A DNA stretch of 64,000 nucleotides, taken from NCBI GenBank assembly GCA_046330135.1, contig JAXLTI010000005.1, positions 372,001-436,000 of the forward strand. The letters are read 5' to 3'. Source of the DNA: CAYYFX01 sp046330135. GTDB taxonomy: Bacteria; ARS69. A program made the position numbers and the translations under genes. Below, in pieces: positions 17,591 through 27,154 of this stretch (positions are counted from its first letter, which is position 1; each line of letters begins with the position of its first letter). The notes under the pieces are model-generated. The model saw only the letters and a list, made by a program, of their open reading frames with translations. It was not told where the DNA came from and made no database searches.

Positions 17591-18784
17591 TTGGTCCTCA
17601 AGCCCGGCCGCGAGAAATCGCTGCTGCGGCGGCATCCGTGGATCTTCTCCGGCGCGGTCGAGAGCGTCGGCGGCGCGGAGGACGGTGACGTCACCGACGT
17701 CGTCGACCACGGCGGTCGCTTCCTCGCGCGCGCCTGCGTGAATCGCCGCTCGCAGATCGTGGGCCGCGTCCTCACGTGGAACGAAGCGGAGACGATCGAC
17801 GTCGCATTCTGGCGGCGCCGTCTCGCGCACGCCATCGCGGCGCGCCCCGCCTCTGCCCAGGCCACGCGTCTCGTGAACGCGGAGTCCGACGGCCTTCCCG
17901 GGCTCGTCGTCGACCGCTACGGCGAATGGCTCGTGCTGCAGTCCCTCACGCTCGGGATCGAGCGCGTGAAGGGCGAGATCGCGCGGCTCCTCCTGGAGGA
18001 GGCCGCGCGGGACGGGCGGCCGGCCGTGCGCGGCATCTTCGAGCGCTCCGACGTGGACGTGCGGCACCGCGAAGGGCTCAACAAGGCGTCCGGCGCGATG
18101 GCCGGCGAGGAGCCGCCGCCCGAGATCGAGATCGAGGAGCCGGGCGTGGGCGGGCGGACGCTGCGCTTCCTCGTGGACGTGCGTCGCGGCCACAAGACCG
18201 GCTACTACCTGGACCAGCGCGAGAATCACGTGCACGTCGCGAAGTGGTGCGCGGGTCGCGAGGTGCTGGACCTCTTCGGCTACACGGGCGGCTTCGGCGT
18301 CCACGCGCTGGCCGCGGGGGCGACGCGCGTGGTGCACGTGGACTCCTCGGTCGAGGCGAGCGCCATGGCGCGGCGGAACGTCGCGCACAACGGCTGGACC
18401 GCGCAGGACGAGGACTTCCGCCGCGAGAACGTCTTCGAGCTGCTGCGGGAGCTCAAGAGCGAAGGACGTCGCTTCGGCGCCGTGATCGCCGATCCGCCGA
18501 AGCTCGCGAAGACGCAGGTCCAGGTGGAGAAATCCACCCGCGCCTACAAGGACCTCAATCTCCTCGCCATGCACCTGCTCGAGCCGGGGGGCATCTTCGC
18601 CACGTTCTCCTGCTCGGGGCTGGTCCCCACCGAGCTCTTCCGCAAGGTCGTGTTCGGGGCGTCGGTGGACGCCCGGCGGGACGTGCAGGTGCTCGAGCGA
18701 CTCGGCCCGCCGGCGGATCACCCGGTGCTCCTCGGCCTGCCCGAAGCGGAGTACCTGAAGGGGCTCGTCTGCCGGGTGGAATGA
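17591..18784 (+). CDS. Class I SAM-dependent rRNA methyltransferase, RlmI/RlmK-like
   Basis: About 397 residues from TTG 17591, chosen because homology begins at LVLKPGREKSLLRRHPWIFSGAV, the N-terminal PUA domain. The frame stays open further upstream, so the exact start is uncertain. The middle EEHE-like segment contains GLPGLVVDRYG. The C-terminal Rossmann methyltransferase has HKTGYYLDQRENH, EVLDLFGYTGGFGVHAL (SAM site) and the catalytic-loop equivalent IADPPKLAK. The family makes m5C in 23S rRNA (RlmI, C1962), which is the likely activity. Confidence 0.85.
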   Translation: MVLKPGREKSLLRRHPWIFSGAVESVGGAEDGDVTDVVDHGGRFLARACVNRRSQIVGRVLTWNEAETIDVAFWRRRLAHAIAARPASAQATRLVNAESDGLPGLVVDRYGEWLVLQSLTLGIERVKGEIARLLLEEAARDGRPAVRGIFERSDVDVRHREGLNKASGAMAGEEPPPEIEIEEPGVGGRTLRFLVDVRRGHKTGYYLDQRENHVHVAKWCAGREVLDLFGYTGGFGVHALAAGATRVVHVDSSVEASAMARRNVAHNGWTAQDEDFRRENVFELLRELKSEGRRFGAVIADPPKLAKTQVQVEKSTRAYKDLNLLAMHLLEPGGIFATFSCSGLVPTELFRKVVFGASVDARRDVQVLERLGPPADHPVLLGLPEAEYLKGLVCRVE

Positions 18785-18801
18785 TCCCCTGGCGGGGCCG
18801 A

Positions 18802-18831
18802 GGGGCGCCCGCCGGAACCAGCCGGCGCCCC
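18802..18831 (+). terminator. Possible transcription terminator hairpin after the RlmI-like gene
   Basis: GGGGCGCC at 18802-18809 pairs perfectly with GGCGCCCC at 18824-18831, with a 14-base loop. It lies between the stop codon at 18784 and the mutS2 promoter. There is no U-tract, so intrinsic termination is uncertain. Confidence 0.4.
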
Positions 18832-18837
18832 ACCCCC

Positions 18838-18867
18838 TTGACGTCGACCACGCCGCGCGCCTATCTT
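18838..18867 (+). promoter_or_regulatory. Promoter and long 5' leader of mutS2
   Basis: TTGACG at 18838-18843, an 18-base spacer and TATCTT at 18862-18867. Transcription from here would give a leader of roughly 155 bases before the ATG at 19033. The leader holds a perfect 12-base palindrome ACTTCCGGAAGT (18898-18909) and a GAGGTC/GACCTC hairpin (18941-18956). No known riboswitch was recognised. Confidence 0.75.
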
Positions 18868-19032
18868 GTCAAGTGCCGTAGCCGGCGCGTGACCCGAACT
18901 TCCGGAAGTCGCTCTCGGACAAGGATTTGGCCCGTCTCGTGAGGTCGCTCGACCTCGCGTCCGTCTGCCGTCCCGACCGCTGGCGCCCCCCCGGGCGCGT
19001 CCCCGGCTCCTCTCCCGCCCCCGGCGAGGACC

Positions 19033-21399
19033 ATGAACGTACACTCCCTGCGCGTCCTGGAGCTGGACAAGGTCCGGGACGCCGTCATCGAGCGAACCAC
19101 CTGGGCCGGCGGCGCGCGTCGCGCGGGGCAGCTCGCCCCGTTGCGTGAGGCCTCCGCCGTGGCCGCGCGCCTCGCGCTGATCAGCGAGGTGCGTCGGGTG
19201 CTCGAGGAGTCCGACATCCCCGTCCACGGCCTTCCGGACCTGGCGGAGGCGCTGGCGGAGGCGGAGCCGGACGGCGCCATTCTCCCGGGCGCGCGGATCG
19301 CGCCGATCGCGCGCTCGCTCCGCATCGTCCAGACGGTGGCGTCGTTCCTCTTCGAATGGCGCGAGAAGGTGCCGGGCCTCTACGGCGCCGGGCGCGGCCT
19401 CTCCGCGTTGGGCGAGCTGCGCGAGTCGATCGACCGCCAGGTGGACGGCGAGGGTCGCGTCCGGGACGACGCCACGCCTGCCCTCCGGAAGATCCGGCGG
19501 GAGCAGGAGCGCGTGCGGGAGAAGATCCACGGCGTGCTGCGACGTCTCGCGCACTCGCTCGCGGCGGGCGGCGCGGAGCCGGTGATCACCTTGCGCAACG
19601 ACCGCTACGTGATCAGCGTGCGCAGAGACCGCCTTCAGGGGCTCTCCGGAGTGGTGCACGGGCAGTCCAGCACGGGCCAGTCCGTCTACCTGGAGCCCGC
19701 CGCCGCGATGGAGGGGAACAACGAGCTGGCGGAGCTGCGGAGCGCGGAGGACGAAGAGACGCTGCGCATCCTCGCGGAGCTGACCACGGCCGTTCGCACG
19801 CGGCTTCCGGAGCTGCGCACGAACCAGGAGATCCTGGCGGAGCTGGACATGCTGCGCGCGGCCGGCCGCCTTTCGCGCGACCTGGACGCGGTGCCCGCCT
19901 TGGCCTCGGAGCGCGGAATGGTGCTGCGTCGCGCGCGCCATCCTGTCCTCCAGATGCAGCTCGCCGGAAGCGGGAACCCCGTGGTGCCGCTGGATCTGGA
20001 GCTCGGCGGCGCGCGTCCCGCGGTTCTCGTCATCACCGGCCCGAACACCGGCGGCAAGACCGTGGCGTTGAAGACCGTGGGGCTCCTCGCCCTGATGAAC
20101 CAATCCGGGCTCCACGTGCCGGCCGGCGAAGGGACGCGGATCCCCCTCTACAGCCACCTGGTCGCGGACATCGGGGACGAGCAGTCGATCGAGCAGAGCC
20201 TCTCCACCTTCTCGTCGCACATGGCGCACGTGATCGACGGACTGCGTCGCGCGGACGCGCACACGCTCGTGCTGCTGGACGAGCTGGGCGTGGGCACGGA
20301 CCCGGAAGAGGGCGCGGCGCTCGGCAAGGCGATCCTCTCGGAGCTGGCGCGCGTGGGCGCGTCGGGGATCGTGACCACGCACTACGGCGCGCTGAAGATC
20401 TTCGCGCACGAGAACGCCGGCATGGAGAACGCGTCGCTGGAGTTCGATCGCGAGACGCTCTCGCCCACGTACCGCTTCCTGCAGGGCGTGCCCGGTTCCT
20501 CGGAGGGTCTCTCCATCGCGAAGCGGCTGGGCTTCCCGGAGCCTCTCGTGGAGGAGGCGCGCAGCTACCTCGGGACCGAGCGCGAAGCGGTGGACGGCCT
20601 GCTGCGCGACCTGCAGGAGCGCCGGCGCGAGCTGGAAGCGCGCGTGGCGGAGGTGGCGGCCCAGCAGGCGGAAGCGCGCGAGCTCTCGGAGAGGGTGGAG
20701 AAGCGCCTGCGCGGTCTCGCGGAAGAGCGCGCGCGCGTGAAGCAGGAAGCGCTCGAGGAAGCGCGGCGTCTCGTGGAGCGCTCGAAGGCGGAGCTTTCGG
20801 AGCTTCTCGGCGCCGTCCGCGAGGACGGGAGGGAGGGTCGCGCGTCGGGGCGCGCGCGGACGCGGCTCGGCGAGATGGCGAACGAGATCGACCGCAGCCT
20901 CGCCGAGACCGCCCGGGAGACGGATCGTGCCGGCGCGAGGCGCCCCGCACGCCCGCAGGACGTGGACGAGGGCACGCCGGTGATGATCGCGTCGATGGGG
21001 TGGAAGGGCACCGCGCTCGGGCCGCCGTCCGCGAACGGCAAGGTCTCGGTCTCCGTGGGCTCGCTGCGCGTGGACGTGCCGCTCTCGGCGCTCGAGCTGC
21101 GCGCGCCGGACGAGCCCCGGCGCGTGCGCGCGGTGGTCGAGCGTCCCGAGGGGACGGTGGCCACGGAGATCGATCTCCGCGGTCGCACGGTGGAGGAGGC
21201 GCTCCTCGAGGTGGACCGCACGCTGGACGGGCTCGTCGTCTCGGGCGGCACGTGGGTGCGCATCATCCACGGCAAGGGCACGGGGGCGCTGCGAAACGCC
21301 ATCACCGAGCAGCTCAAGGGCGACCCGCGCGTGAAGGAGTTCCGCATGGGCCAGCCGAACGAAGGCGGGACGGGCGTCACCGTGGCGGTGCTGAAGTGA
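19033..21399 (+). CDS. mutS2: Endonuclease MutS2
   Basis: 788 residues, full length. The MutS-like core and clamp carry the ATPase site: Walker A GPNTGGKT at about 336-343, the signature STFSSHM, and Walker B LVLLDELGVGTDPEEG. A long Arg/Glu-rich coiled coil (about 510-620) is followed by a KOW-like segment and a C-terminal Smr nuclease domain with DLRGRTVEEAL and IIHGKGTGALR. MutS2 suppresses recombination and, in some bacteria, rescues collided ribosomes. It has its own promoter. Confidence 0.96.
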   Translation: MNVHSLRVLELDKVRDAVIERTTWAGGARRAGQLAPLREASAVAARLALISEVRRVLEESDIPVHGLPDLAEALAEAEPDGAILPGARIAPIARSLRIVQTVASFLFEWREKVPGLYGAGRGLSALGELRESIDRQVDGEGRVRDDATPALRKIRREQERVREKIHGVLRRLAHSLAAGGAEPVITLRNDRYVISVRRDRLQGLSGVVHGQSSTGQSVYLEPAAAMEGNNELAELRSAEDEETLRILAELTTAVRTRLPELRTNQEILAELDMLRAAGRLSRDLDAVPALASERGMVLRRARHPVLQMQLAGSGNPVVPLDLELGGARPAVLVITGPNTGGKTVALKTVGLLALMNQSGLHVPAGEGTRIPLYSHLVADIGDEQSIEQSLSTFSSHMAHVIDGLRRADAHTLVLLDELGVGTDPEEGAALGKAILSELARVGASGIVTTHYGALKIFAHENAGMENASLEFDRETLSPTYRFLQGVPGSSEGLSIAKRLGFPEPLVEEARSYLGTEREAVDGLLRDLQERRRELEARVAEVAAQQAEARELSERVEKRLRGLAEERARVKQEALEEARRLVERSKAELSELLGAVREDGREGRASGRARTRLGEMANEIDRSLAETARETDRAGARRPARPQDVDEGTPVMIASMGWKGTALGPPSANGKVSVSVGSLRVDVPLSALELRAPDEPRRVRAVVERPEGTVATEIDLRGRTVEEALLEVDRTLDGLVVSGGTWVRIIHGKGTGALRNAITEQLKGDPRVKEFRMGQPNEGGTGVTVAVLK

Positions 21400-21460
21400 C
21401 GAGGGCGCATGAGGCGGCGGCCGTCGTGGAGAAGTCGAGCGCAGCCGTGGCGGCGCCGCG

Positions 21461-23323
21461 ATGAAGAAAGTGCCCGAGCACGTGATCGCCGAGATCCGGG
21501 ACCGCACGGACTTGGTGGAGCTGATCGGCGGCTACGTCTCGCTCAAGCGGGCGGGCCGGAACTTCGTGGGTCTGTGCCCCTTCCACCGCGAGAAGACGCC
21601 GTCCTTCAACGTGAGCCCGGAGCGCGGGATCTACCACTGCTTCGGCTGCGGCGTCACGGGCGACGCGATCCGCTTCCTCACCGAGCACGACCACCTGAGC
21701 TTCCCCGAGGCGCTGCGCCAGCTCGCGCGTCGCGCCGGGATCGAGCTGGTGCGCTTCGAAGAGGAGGGCGCGCCCCGCGAGGAGCATGACCACCTCTATC
21801 GCGCGCACGCTCTGGCGGCCGCGCTCTACCGTCGCATCTTGAAGGAGCCGATCGGCCGCACGGCCGCCGCGGAGATCGAGCGTCGCGGCCTGTCGCCGGC
21901 CATCGTGGACGAGTACCGTCTGGGCGCGTCGGCCGACGCGTGGGACCGGTTGCTCACGGAAGCGCGCAAGGAAGGCCTCCGCCCCGAGCTGCTCGAGCGG
22001 GCCGGCCTCGCCATCCGCCGGGAGTCGGGCAGCGGCTGGTACGACCGCTTCCGCGGGCGCCTCATGTTCCCCATCGAGGTGGCCGGAGGGAAGACCGTCG
22101 GATTCGGCGGGCGCGTGCTCGGAGAGGGCGAGCCGAAGTACCTGAACTCCCCGGAGACGCCGCTCTTCCGCAAGCGCAAGACGCTCTACGGCGTGCCGCA
22201 GGCGTTCGACACGTTCCGCGAGAAGCGCGAAGCGATCCTCGTCGAAGGCTACACCGACGTGCTCGCGCTCTCGAACGTGGGCGTGCGCGGCGCGGTCGCG
22301 GCGCTGGGCACGGCGTTCACGCCCGAGCACGCGGGTTGGCTGGCGCGGAACGTGGACAAGGTGATCGCGCTCTTCGACGGCGACGAAGCGGGAAGCCGCG
22401 CCACCGTGGCCAGCTGCGGTCCGCTGCTCGGCGCGGGGCTCGCGGTGCGGGTCGTACGGATGCCTTCGGGCGAGGACCCGGACAGCTTCGTGCGCGGCGC
22501 CGGCGCCGCCGCTTTGCGCGAGATCCTCGAGAAGGCGCCGGGAGTGGTCGAGGCGCTGCTGGGTCAGGAGGCGTACACCGGTCCCGAGGGCATGGAGCGC
22601 GCCGTGTCGCGCGTGCTCGAGGCGCTCGCGCCGATCGAGGATCCGCTGCGGCGCGAGGTCTACATGGAGGACCTGGCGAAGCGGACGGGCCTTCCGCTCG
22701 CGTTGCTGGAGCGACGCCTCGTCTCGCTCCAGCAGGAGCTGGCCCGTACGCGCGAGCGCGTGGCGGCGCGCGAGACGGCCGCCGGGCGGGAAGGCCCGGA
22801 GCCGGCGGCGCCGGTGGTCGCGGCGGGCGCCCGCGCCGCCGCGCGTGCCGAGCGCGAAGCGGCGGGCCCGCCGCCGCCCGTCGAGCTGACGGCGGTGGCC
22901 ATCGCGCTGCACGACGCGGCGCTCGGCGCGCAGCTCCTCTCGCGCTTCGACGCGTCCACGTTCGAGCACCCGCTCACGCGTCGCATCGCGGCGAAGGCGC
23001 GCGAGATGGCCGAGCAAGGCACGGCGCTCGGCACCGGCGCGCTCCTGGACGCCTTCGCCGACGACGAGGCCGCGCGGAAGCTCCTCGGCGAGCTGGCGGT
23101 CTCGGAGGCCTACGCGATGGAGACCGCGCGCCAGGCGGAGGACTGCGCGGCGCGCCTCGCGCGGCGCGGCCTGGAGCACGAGATGGAACGCGTCACCACG
23201 GAGATGAGGAAGGCCCAGGCCCGCGGCGACGACGATTCCGTACGCGAGTTCGCGCAACGCAAGAGCGACCTCGCGCGCGGGATCGCGAAGCTGGTCGCGT
23301 CCCGAGTCACGAGCTTCGAATGA
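21461..23323 (+). CDS. dnaG: DNA primase DnaG
   Basis: 620 residues. The N-terminal CHC2 zinc domain has CPFHREKTPSF and YHCFGCGVTGDA. The catalytic core and TOPRIM domain contain KYLNSPETPLF, ILVEGYTDVLAL and ALFDGDEAG. The C-terminal region is a helicase-binding type domain preceded by an Ala-rich linker. It synthesises RNA primers for replication. It overlaps a short upstream open frame of rpoD and forms the classical dnaG-rpoD pair. Confidence 0.96.
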   Translation: MKKVPEHVIAEIRDRTDLVELIGGYVSLKRAGRNFVGLCPFHREKTPSFNVSPERGIYHCFGCGVTGDAIRFLTEHDHLSFPEALRQLARRAGIELVRFEEEGAPREEHDHLYRAHALAAALYRRILKEPIGRTAAAEIERRGLSPAIVDEYRLGASADAWDRLLTEARKEGLRPELLERAGLAIRRESGSGWYDRFRGRLMFPIEVAGGKTVGFGGRVLGEGEPKYLNSPETPLFRKRKTLYGVPQAFDTFREKREAILVEGYTDVLALSNVGVRGAVAALGTAFTPEHAGWLARNVDKVIALFDGDEAGSRATVASCGPLLGAGLAVRVVRMPSGEDPDSFVRGAGAAALREILEKAPGVVEALLGQEAYTGPEGMERAVSRVLEALAPIEDPLRREVYMEDLAKRTGLPLALLERRLVSLQQELARTRERVAARETAAGREGPEPAAPVVAAGARAAARAEREAAGPPPPVELTAVAIALHDAALGAQLLSRFDASTFEHPLTRRIAAKAREMAEQGTALGTGALLDAFADDEAARKLLGELAVSEAYAMETARQAEDCAARLARRGLEHEMERVTTEMRKAQARGDDDSVREFAQRKSDLARGIAKLVASRVTSFE

Positions 23324-23358
23324 CGAAGGCAACCCACCACCCCGGAGGAAGTCGCCCG

Positions 23359-25092
23359 ATGGTGAAGAAGAATCACGCCCGGGTCATGGAGTCCCTGAAG
23401 AAGCTGGGAGGCAAACAGGGCTTCCTGACGTACGACCAGATCAACGACTACCTGGACGAGGACGCGAGCCTCGAGGAGATGGACGAGATCTACGCGTCGC
23501 TCGGCAAGCTGAAGGTCGACGTCGTGGACTCGGTGGAGGAGGGGCGGCAGCGGCTCGAGCGCAAGAAGTCGCGCAAGAAGCCGCAGGAAGCCATCGTGGC
23601 GCAGCAGCCGGTCCGCTTCGACGATCCGGTGCGCATGTACCTCCGCGAGATGGGGCGCGTGCCGCTCCTGGATCGGCAGGGCGAGATCGAGATCGCGAAG
23701 CGCATCGAGCAGGGCCAGGACATGGTGCTCCAGACCGTGTTCCGCAGCGCCAGCTCGGTGCGGGAGCTGGCGCTCCTCGCGCTGAAGGTGGACAAGGGCC
23801 GGATGTCGCTCGAGGAGTTCGTCCGCGTGGACACCGGCGGCTTCGGTCCGAGCGGCCAGCCGCCCAAGACCGAGAAGTCGAAGGTGCTGCTCCGCGTGCG
23901 GAAGATCGTGCGCGCGCACGCCGAGCTGGAGCGCCTCGGGAAGACGCCGCCGCGCTCGTCGTGGACCGAGAAGCAGCGCAAGGACTACGACCGGAAGCGC
24001 GCCACGTACCGCGCCCGTCTCAACGAAGAGCTGCACGACCTGAAGCTCAACACGAGGCTCGGCGAGAAGTTCGTGGAGCGGCTCAAGGAGCTGCACACGC
24101 GGATTCGCGAGGCCGAGGACGAGGTGCAGGTCATCGAGGATCGCACGGGGCTCACCGCCGAGGAGATCTCCCTCCTCGTGGCCGGCGGGGACCTGAAGGC
24201 CGCGCGGCGCAAGGGTCGTCTCTCGGACGCGGAGCTGGACGAGCTGTCGAAGGAGATCAAGAACGCCCGCCGGAAGATCCGCCGCATCGAGCAGGAGGCG
24301 CAGTGCCGGAGCGGCGAGCTGGCGGATCTCGTCGCCCAGATGCGCGCCGGCGAGAAGATGACGGAGCAGGCGAAGCGCGAGATGATCGAGGCGAACGTCC
24401 GCCTCGTCATCTCCATCGCCAAGCGCTACACGAACCGCGGGCTCGAGTTCCTCGACCTCATCCAGGAGGGGAACTCCGGGCTGATGCGCGCGGTGGACAA
24501 GTTCGACTACAAGAAGGGCTACAAGTTCTCCACGTACGCCACGTGGTGGATCCGCCAGGCCATCACGCGAGCGATCGCGGATCAGGCGCGCACCATCCGC
24601 GTGCCCGTGCACATGATCGAGGCCATCAACAAGGTCGTGCGCGCGTCGCGGCGGCTCGTGCAGGAGTACGGACGGGAGCCGTTGCCCGAAGAGGTGGCGC
24701 GCAAGCTCGGGATGCCGGTGGAGAAGGTGAAGTCCGTGCTGAAGGCGGCGCAGGAGCCCATCTCGCTCGACCGCCCCATCGGCGAGGACGAGGACTCGAA
24801 CCTCGGCGACTTCATCGAGGACACCTCCGCGATCAATCCGGCGCACTCGGCGGCCTTCGCGATGCTCCAGGAGCAGATGTCGCACGTGCTGTCCACGTTG
24901 ACGCGACGGGAGGAGAAGGTGATCCGGCTGCGCTTCGGTCTGGGAGACGGCTGCCCGCGCACGCTGGAGGAAGTCGGCGCGATCTTCAACGTCACGCGCG
25001 AGCGCGTGCGCCAGATCGAGTCGAAGGCGCTGCGCAAGCTGCGTCATCCGTCGCGAGCGCGGAAGCTGCAGGGCTACGTGGACCTCCCGTGA
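23359..25092 (+). CDS. rpoD: RNA polymerase primary sigma factor RpoD (sigma-70)
   Basis: 577 residues from ATG 23359, chosen for the GGAGG at 23344-23348; an in-frame ATG at 23320 overlapping the dnaG stop is possible but has no ribosome site. Region 1.1 is recognisable (GFLTYDQINDYL), region 1.2 reads DDPVRMYLREMG, and a non-conserved insert follows. Regions 2.1-2.4 contain EANVRLVISIAKRYTNRGLEFLDLIQEGN and FSTYATWWIRQAITRAI. Region 4.2 is TLEEVGAIFNVTRERVRQIE. The near-consensus -35 and -10 boxes found in this window agree with a standard RpoD. Confidence 0.97.
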   Translation: MVKKNHARVMESLKKLGGKQGFLTYDQINDYLDEDASLEEMDEIYASLGKLKVDVVDSVEEGRQRLERKKSRKKPQEAIVAQQPVRFDDPVRMYLREMGRVPLLDRQGEIEIAKRIEQGQDMVLQTVFRSASSVRELALLALKVDKGRMSLEEFVRVDTGGFGPSGQPPKTEKSKVLLRVRKIVRAHAELERLGKTPPRSSWTEKQRKDYDRKRATYRARLNEELHDLKLNTRLGEKFVERLKELHTRIREAEDEVQVIEDRTGLTAEEISLLVAGGDLKAARRKGRLSDAELDELSKEIKNARRKIRRIEQEAQCRSGELADLVAQMRAGEKMTEQAKREMIEANVRLVISIAKRYTNRGLEFLDLIQEGNSGLMRAVDKFDYKKGYKFSTYATWWIRQAITRAIADQARTIRVPVHMIEAINKVVRASRRLVQEYGREPLPEEVARKLGMPVEKVKSVLKAAQEPISLDRPIGEDEDSNLGDFIEDTSAINPAHSAAFAMLQEQMSHVLSTLTRREEKVIRLRFGLGDGCPRTLEEVGAIFNVTRERVRQIESKALRKLRHPSRARKLQGYVDLP

Positions 25093-25682
25093 TGGGAGCC
25101 CACCCGCCCAGCGACGTCGTCGCCGCGGACGACCGGCTCACGATCCGGAGCGCGCCGCTGGCGGGCGTGCTCCTCCTGGAGCCGCGCGTCTTCCGGGACG
25201 AGCGCGGCTTCTTCGTGGAGACGTTCCGGCAGGAGCTGTTCGCGCGTGCCGGCATCGCCGTGGATCTCGTGCAGGACAACCACTCGCGCTCCCAGCGCGG
25301 CACGGTGCGCGCGCTGCACTTCCAGCTCCCGCCGGGGCAGGCGAAGCTGGTGCGCTGCGCGCGCGGCAGCATCTACGACGTCGCGGTGGATCTCCGGCGC
25401 TCGTCGCCCACGTTCGGGAAGTGGTGGGCGGTGGAGCTGTCGGACGAGAACCACTGGCAGGTGTGGATCCCGTCCGGGTTCGCGCACGGCTTCTGCGTGA
25501 CGTCGGACGTGGCGGACGTCGTGTACCGCTGCAGCGCGTACTACGTTCCGGCGCTGGAGCGCGGCATCGCGTGGGACAGCCCGGAGCTGGCCATCCCGTG
25601 GCCCGCGAGCACGCCCGTCCTCTCCGCACGGGACCGGGAGCACCCCACGTTCGGCGCCTACGGCGGGCCCTGGTTCCCGTGA
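25092..25682 (+). CDS. rfbC: dTDP-4-dehydrorhamnose 3,5-epimerase
   Basis: 196 residues, normal for RmlC/RfbC cupins. It epimerises dTDP-4-keto-6-deoxyglucose at C3 and C5 on the way to dTDP-L-rhamnose. Motifs are FRDERGFFVETF, the active-site segment RGTVRALHFQ with the catalytic His, YDVAVDLR and IPSGFAHGFCV. Its ATG overlaps the rpoD stop by one base. None of the other rhamnose genes (rfbA, B, D) is adjacent, so it is an orphan here. Confidence 0.95.
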   Translation: MGAHPPSDVVAADDRLTIRSAPLAGVLLLEPRVFRDERGFFVETFRQELFARAGIAVDLVQDNHSRSQRGTVRALHFQLPPGQAKLVRCARGSIYDVAVDLRRSSPTFGKWWAVELSDENHWQVWIPSGFAHGFCVTSDVADVVYRCSAYYVPALERGIAWDSPELAIPWPASTPVLSARDREHPTFGAYGGPWFP

Positions 25683-26974
25683 CCGGCGTCGCGGCGCCGG
25701 CGAACGGGGCGGAGCCCGTCGCGCCGGGAGCCGTCGATCCCGGCGCCCCCCGGCCCACGTGGCGGCGCAATCTCCGCGTGCTGTCGGCGGCGCAGTTCGT
25801 CGCGGTCTCCGGGATGGGGATCGTGCTGCCGTTCATCCCGTTCTTCGTGCAGCAGCTCGGCGTCACGGATCGCGCGGCGGTGGAGCGCTGGTCGGGGCTG
25901 ATCTTCTCCGCGCCGTTCCTCGCCGCCGGACTGCTCTCGCCGGTGTGGGGCTGGCTCGGCGACCGCTTCGGTCACCGCCTCATGGTGGTGCGCGCGGTCT
26001 TCGGGCTGGCCGTCGTCAACTTCCTCTGCGTGACCGTGCAGAGCCCGCTGCAGTTCTGGGTCCTGCGGCTGCTCCAGGGAGTGGTGACCGGGTTCCTGCC
26101 CGCGGCGCTCGCGATCACCTCGGCGTCCACCCCCCCCGCGATGCTCCCCGACGCGATGGCGCAGCTCCAGGCGTCCGCGGCCGCGGGGCGGCTCGTGGGC
26201 CCGGCGCTCGGCGGAGTGCTCGCGGGGCTCTTGCCCTTCCGGCAGATCTTCGTCGTCGTGGGCGGCCTCGTGACGGTCGGCGGCGTTCTCGTGGTGCGGT
26301 TCCTCGAGGAGCCGCCGCGCGACCTCACCACGCCGACGCCCTCGCCCGCGGTGAACTTCCGCTTCGCCATGGCCGACGGTCCCATCCGCCTCGGCCTCGC
26401 CGGGCTCCTGGTGTCCATGGGCGCCGTCAGCATGGCGATGCCGGTCTTTCCGCTCTTCGTGCAGGACCTGTTGGGGAAGGGGCGCGACCCCGCGGTGTGG
26501 ACGGGGATCGGGTTCGCGGTGGTGGCCGCCTTCACGATCTTCGGCGCGTCGTTCGTGGGCAAGGTCGCGGAGCGTCACGGGCTCAAGACGGTGCTGCTCG
26601 CCGGCCTCGGGATCACCGCCGTGGCGCTCGCCGCGCATCCGCTCGCGAGGAACATCCCGGCGATGCTGGCGGTGCGCGCGCTGCTCGGCGTGGGCGTCGC
26701 CGGGATGCAGCCCGCGCTCTTCGCGATGATCAGCCGACGCGCGCCCGAAGGCGCCGGCGGCGGCATCCAGGGCTACGCATCGGGGGCGTCGATCCTCGGC
26801 TTCTTCTTCGGACCGTTCACCGGCGGCTGGCTCGCGAACCGGGTGGGCGTGAACGGTGTCTTCGTGGTGGCCGGTGCCATCGCGCTCGCCTGCGCCGCGG
26901 TGACCGCGGGCGCGGCGAAGCGTCGCGGGCGCGATCGTGCCATCCCGCCGATCCTCGATCAGCTTCCGCGATAG
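25679..26974 (+). CDS. Major facilitator superfamily transporter (multidrug-efflux-like)
   Basis: 431 residues from GTG 25679, which overlaps the rfbC stop by four bases. About twelve hydrophobic helices follow a cytoplasmic N-terminus of roughly 35 residues. The MFS signature between helices 2 and 3 is GWLGDRFGHRLMVV, and the antiporter-like motif GPALGGVLAG is in helix 5. This suggests a DHA1-type drug or metabolite exporter. Substrate unknown. Confidence 0.88.
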   Translation: MTGVAAPANGAEPVAPGAVDPGAPRPTWRRNLRVLSAAQFVAVSGMGIVLPFIPFFVQQLGVTDRAAVERWSGLIFSAPFLAAGLLSPVWGWLGDRFGHRLMVVRAVFGLAVVNFLCVTVQSPLQFWVLRLLQGVVTGFLPAALAITSASTPPAMLPDAMAQLQASAAAGRLVGPALGGVLAGLLPFRQIFVVVGGLVTVGGVLVVRFLEEPPRDLTTPTPSPAVNFRFAMADGPIRLGLAGLLVSMGAVSMAMPVFPLFVQDLLGKGRDPAVWTGIGFAVVAAFTIFGASFVGKVAERHGLKTVLLAGLGITAVALAAHPLARNIPAMLAVRALLGVGVAGMQPALFAMISRRAPEGAGGGIQGYASGASILGFFFGPFTGGWLANRVGVNGVFVVAGAIALACAAVTAGAAKRRGRDRAIPPILDQLPR

Positions 26975-27001
26975 GCCCCGCCGCGCTGGTTCGAGGCCGT
27001 C

Positions 27002-27030
27002 TTGACCCTGACGGACGCCGGTGGTAAACC
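27002..27030 (+). promoter_or_regulatory. Promoter of the tRNA pair
   Basis: TTGACC at 27002-27007, a 17-base spacer, then TAAACC at 27025-27030, 28 bases before the first tRNA. This is consistent with a short leader trimmed by RNase P. Confidence 0.7.
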
Positions 27031-27057
27031 TCTCGATTCACTTGGTCCGCGAAGTTC

Positions 27058-27134
27058 GGGCCCATAGCTCAGGTGGTTAGAGCAACCGGCTCATAACTGG
27101 TCGGTCCTTGGTTCGAGTCCAAGTGGGCCCACCA
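27058..27134 (+). tRNA. tRNA with anticodon CAT (probable tRNA-Ile2, or elongator tRNA-Met)
   Basis: 77 nt. Acceptor GGGCCCA/TGGGCCC, D loop with GGTGGTTAG, anticodon loop CTCATAA, T loop TTCGAGT, and an encoded CCA. The acceptor is a regular paired stem with no C1-A72 mismatch, so it is not an initiator. A CAT anticodon is read as Met unless lysidine-modified by TilS to decode AUA; the body resembles Ile isoacceptors, but this cannot be settled by eye. Confidence 0.92.
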
Positions 27135-27154
27135 AAGACCGCCCGGCGGGGCGC

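Noticed and set aside
18927..19148. Small ORF in the mutS2 leader
   Set aside because: Runs into mutS2 in another frame, starts with TTG, no ribosome site.
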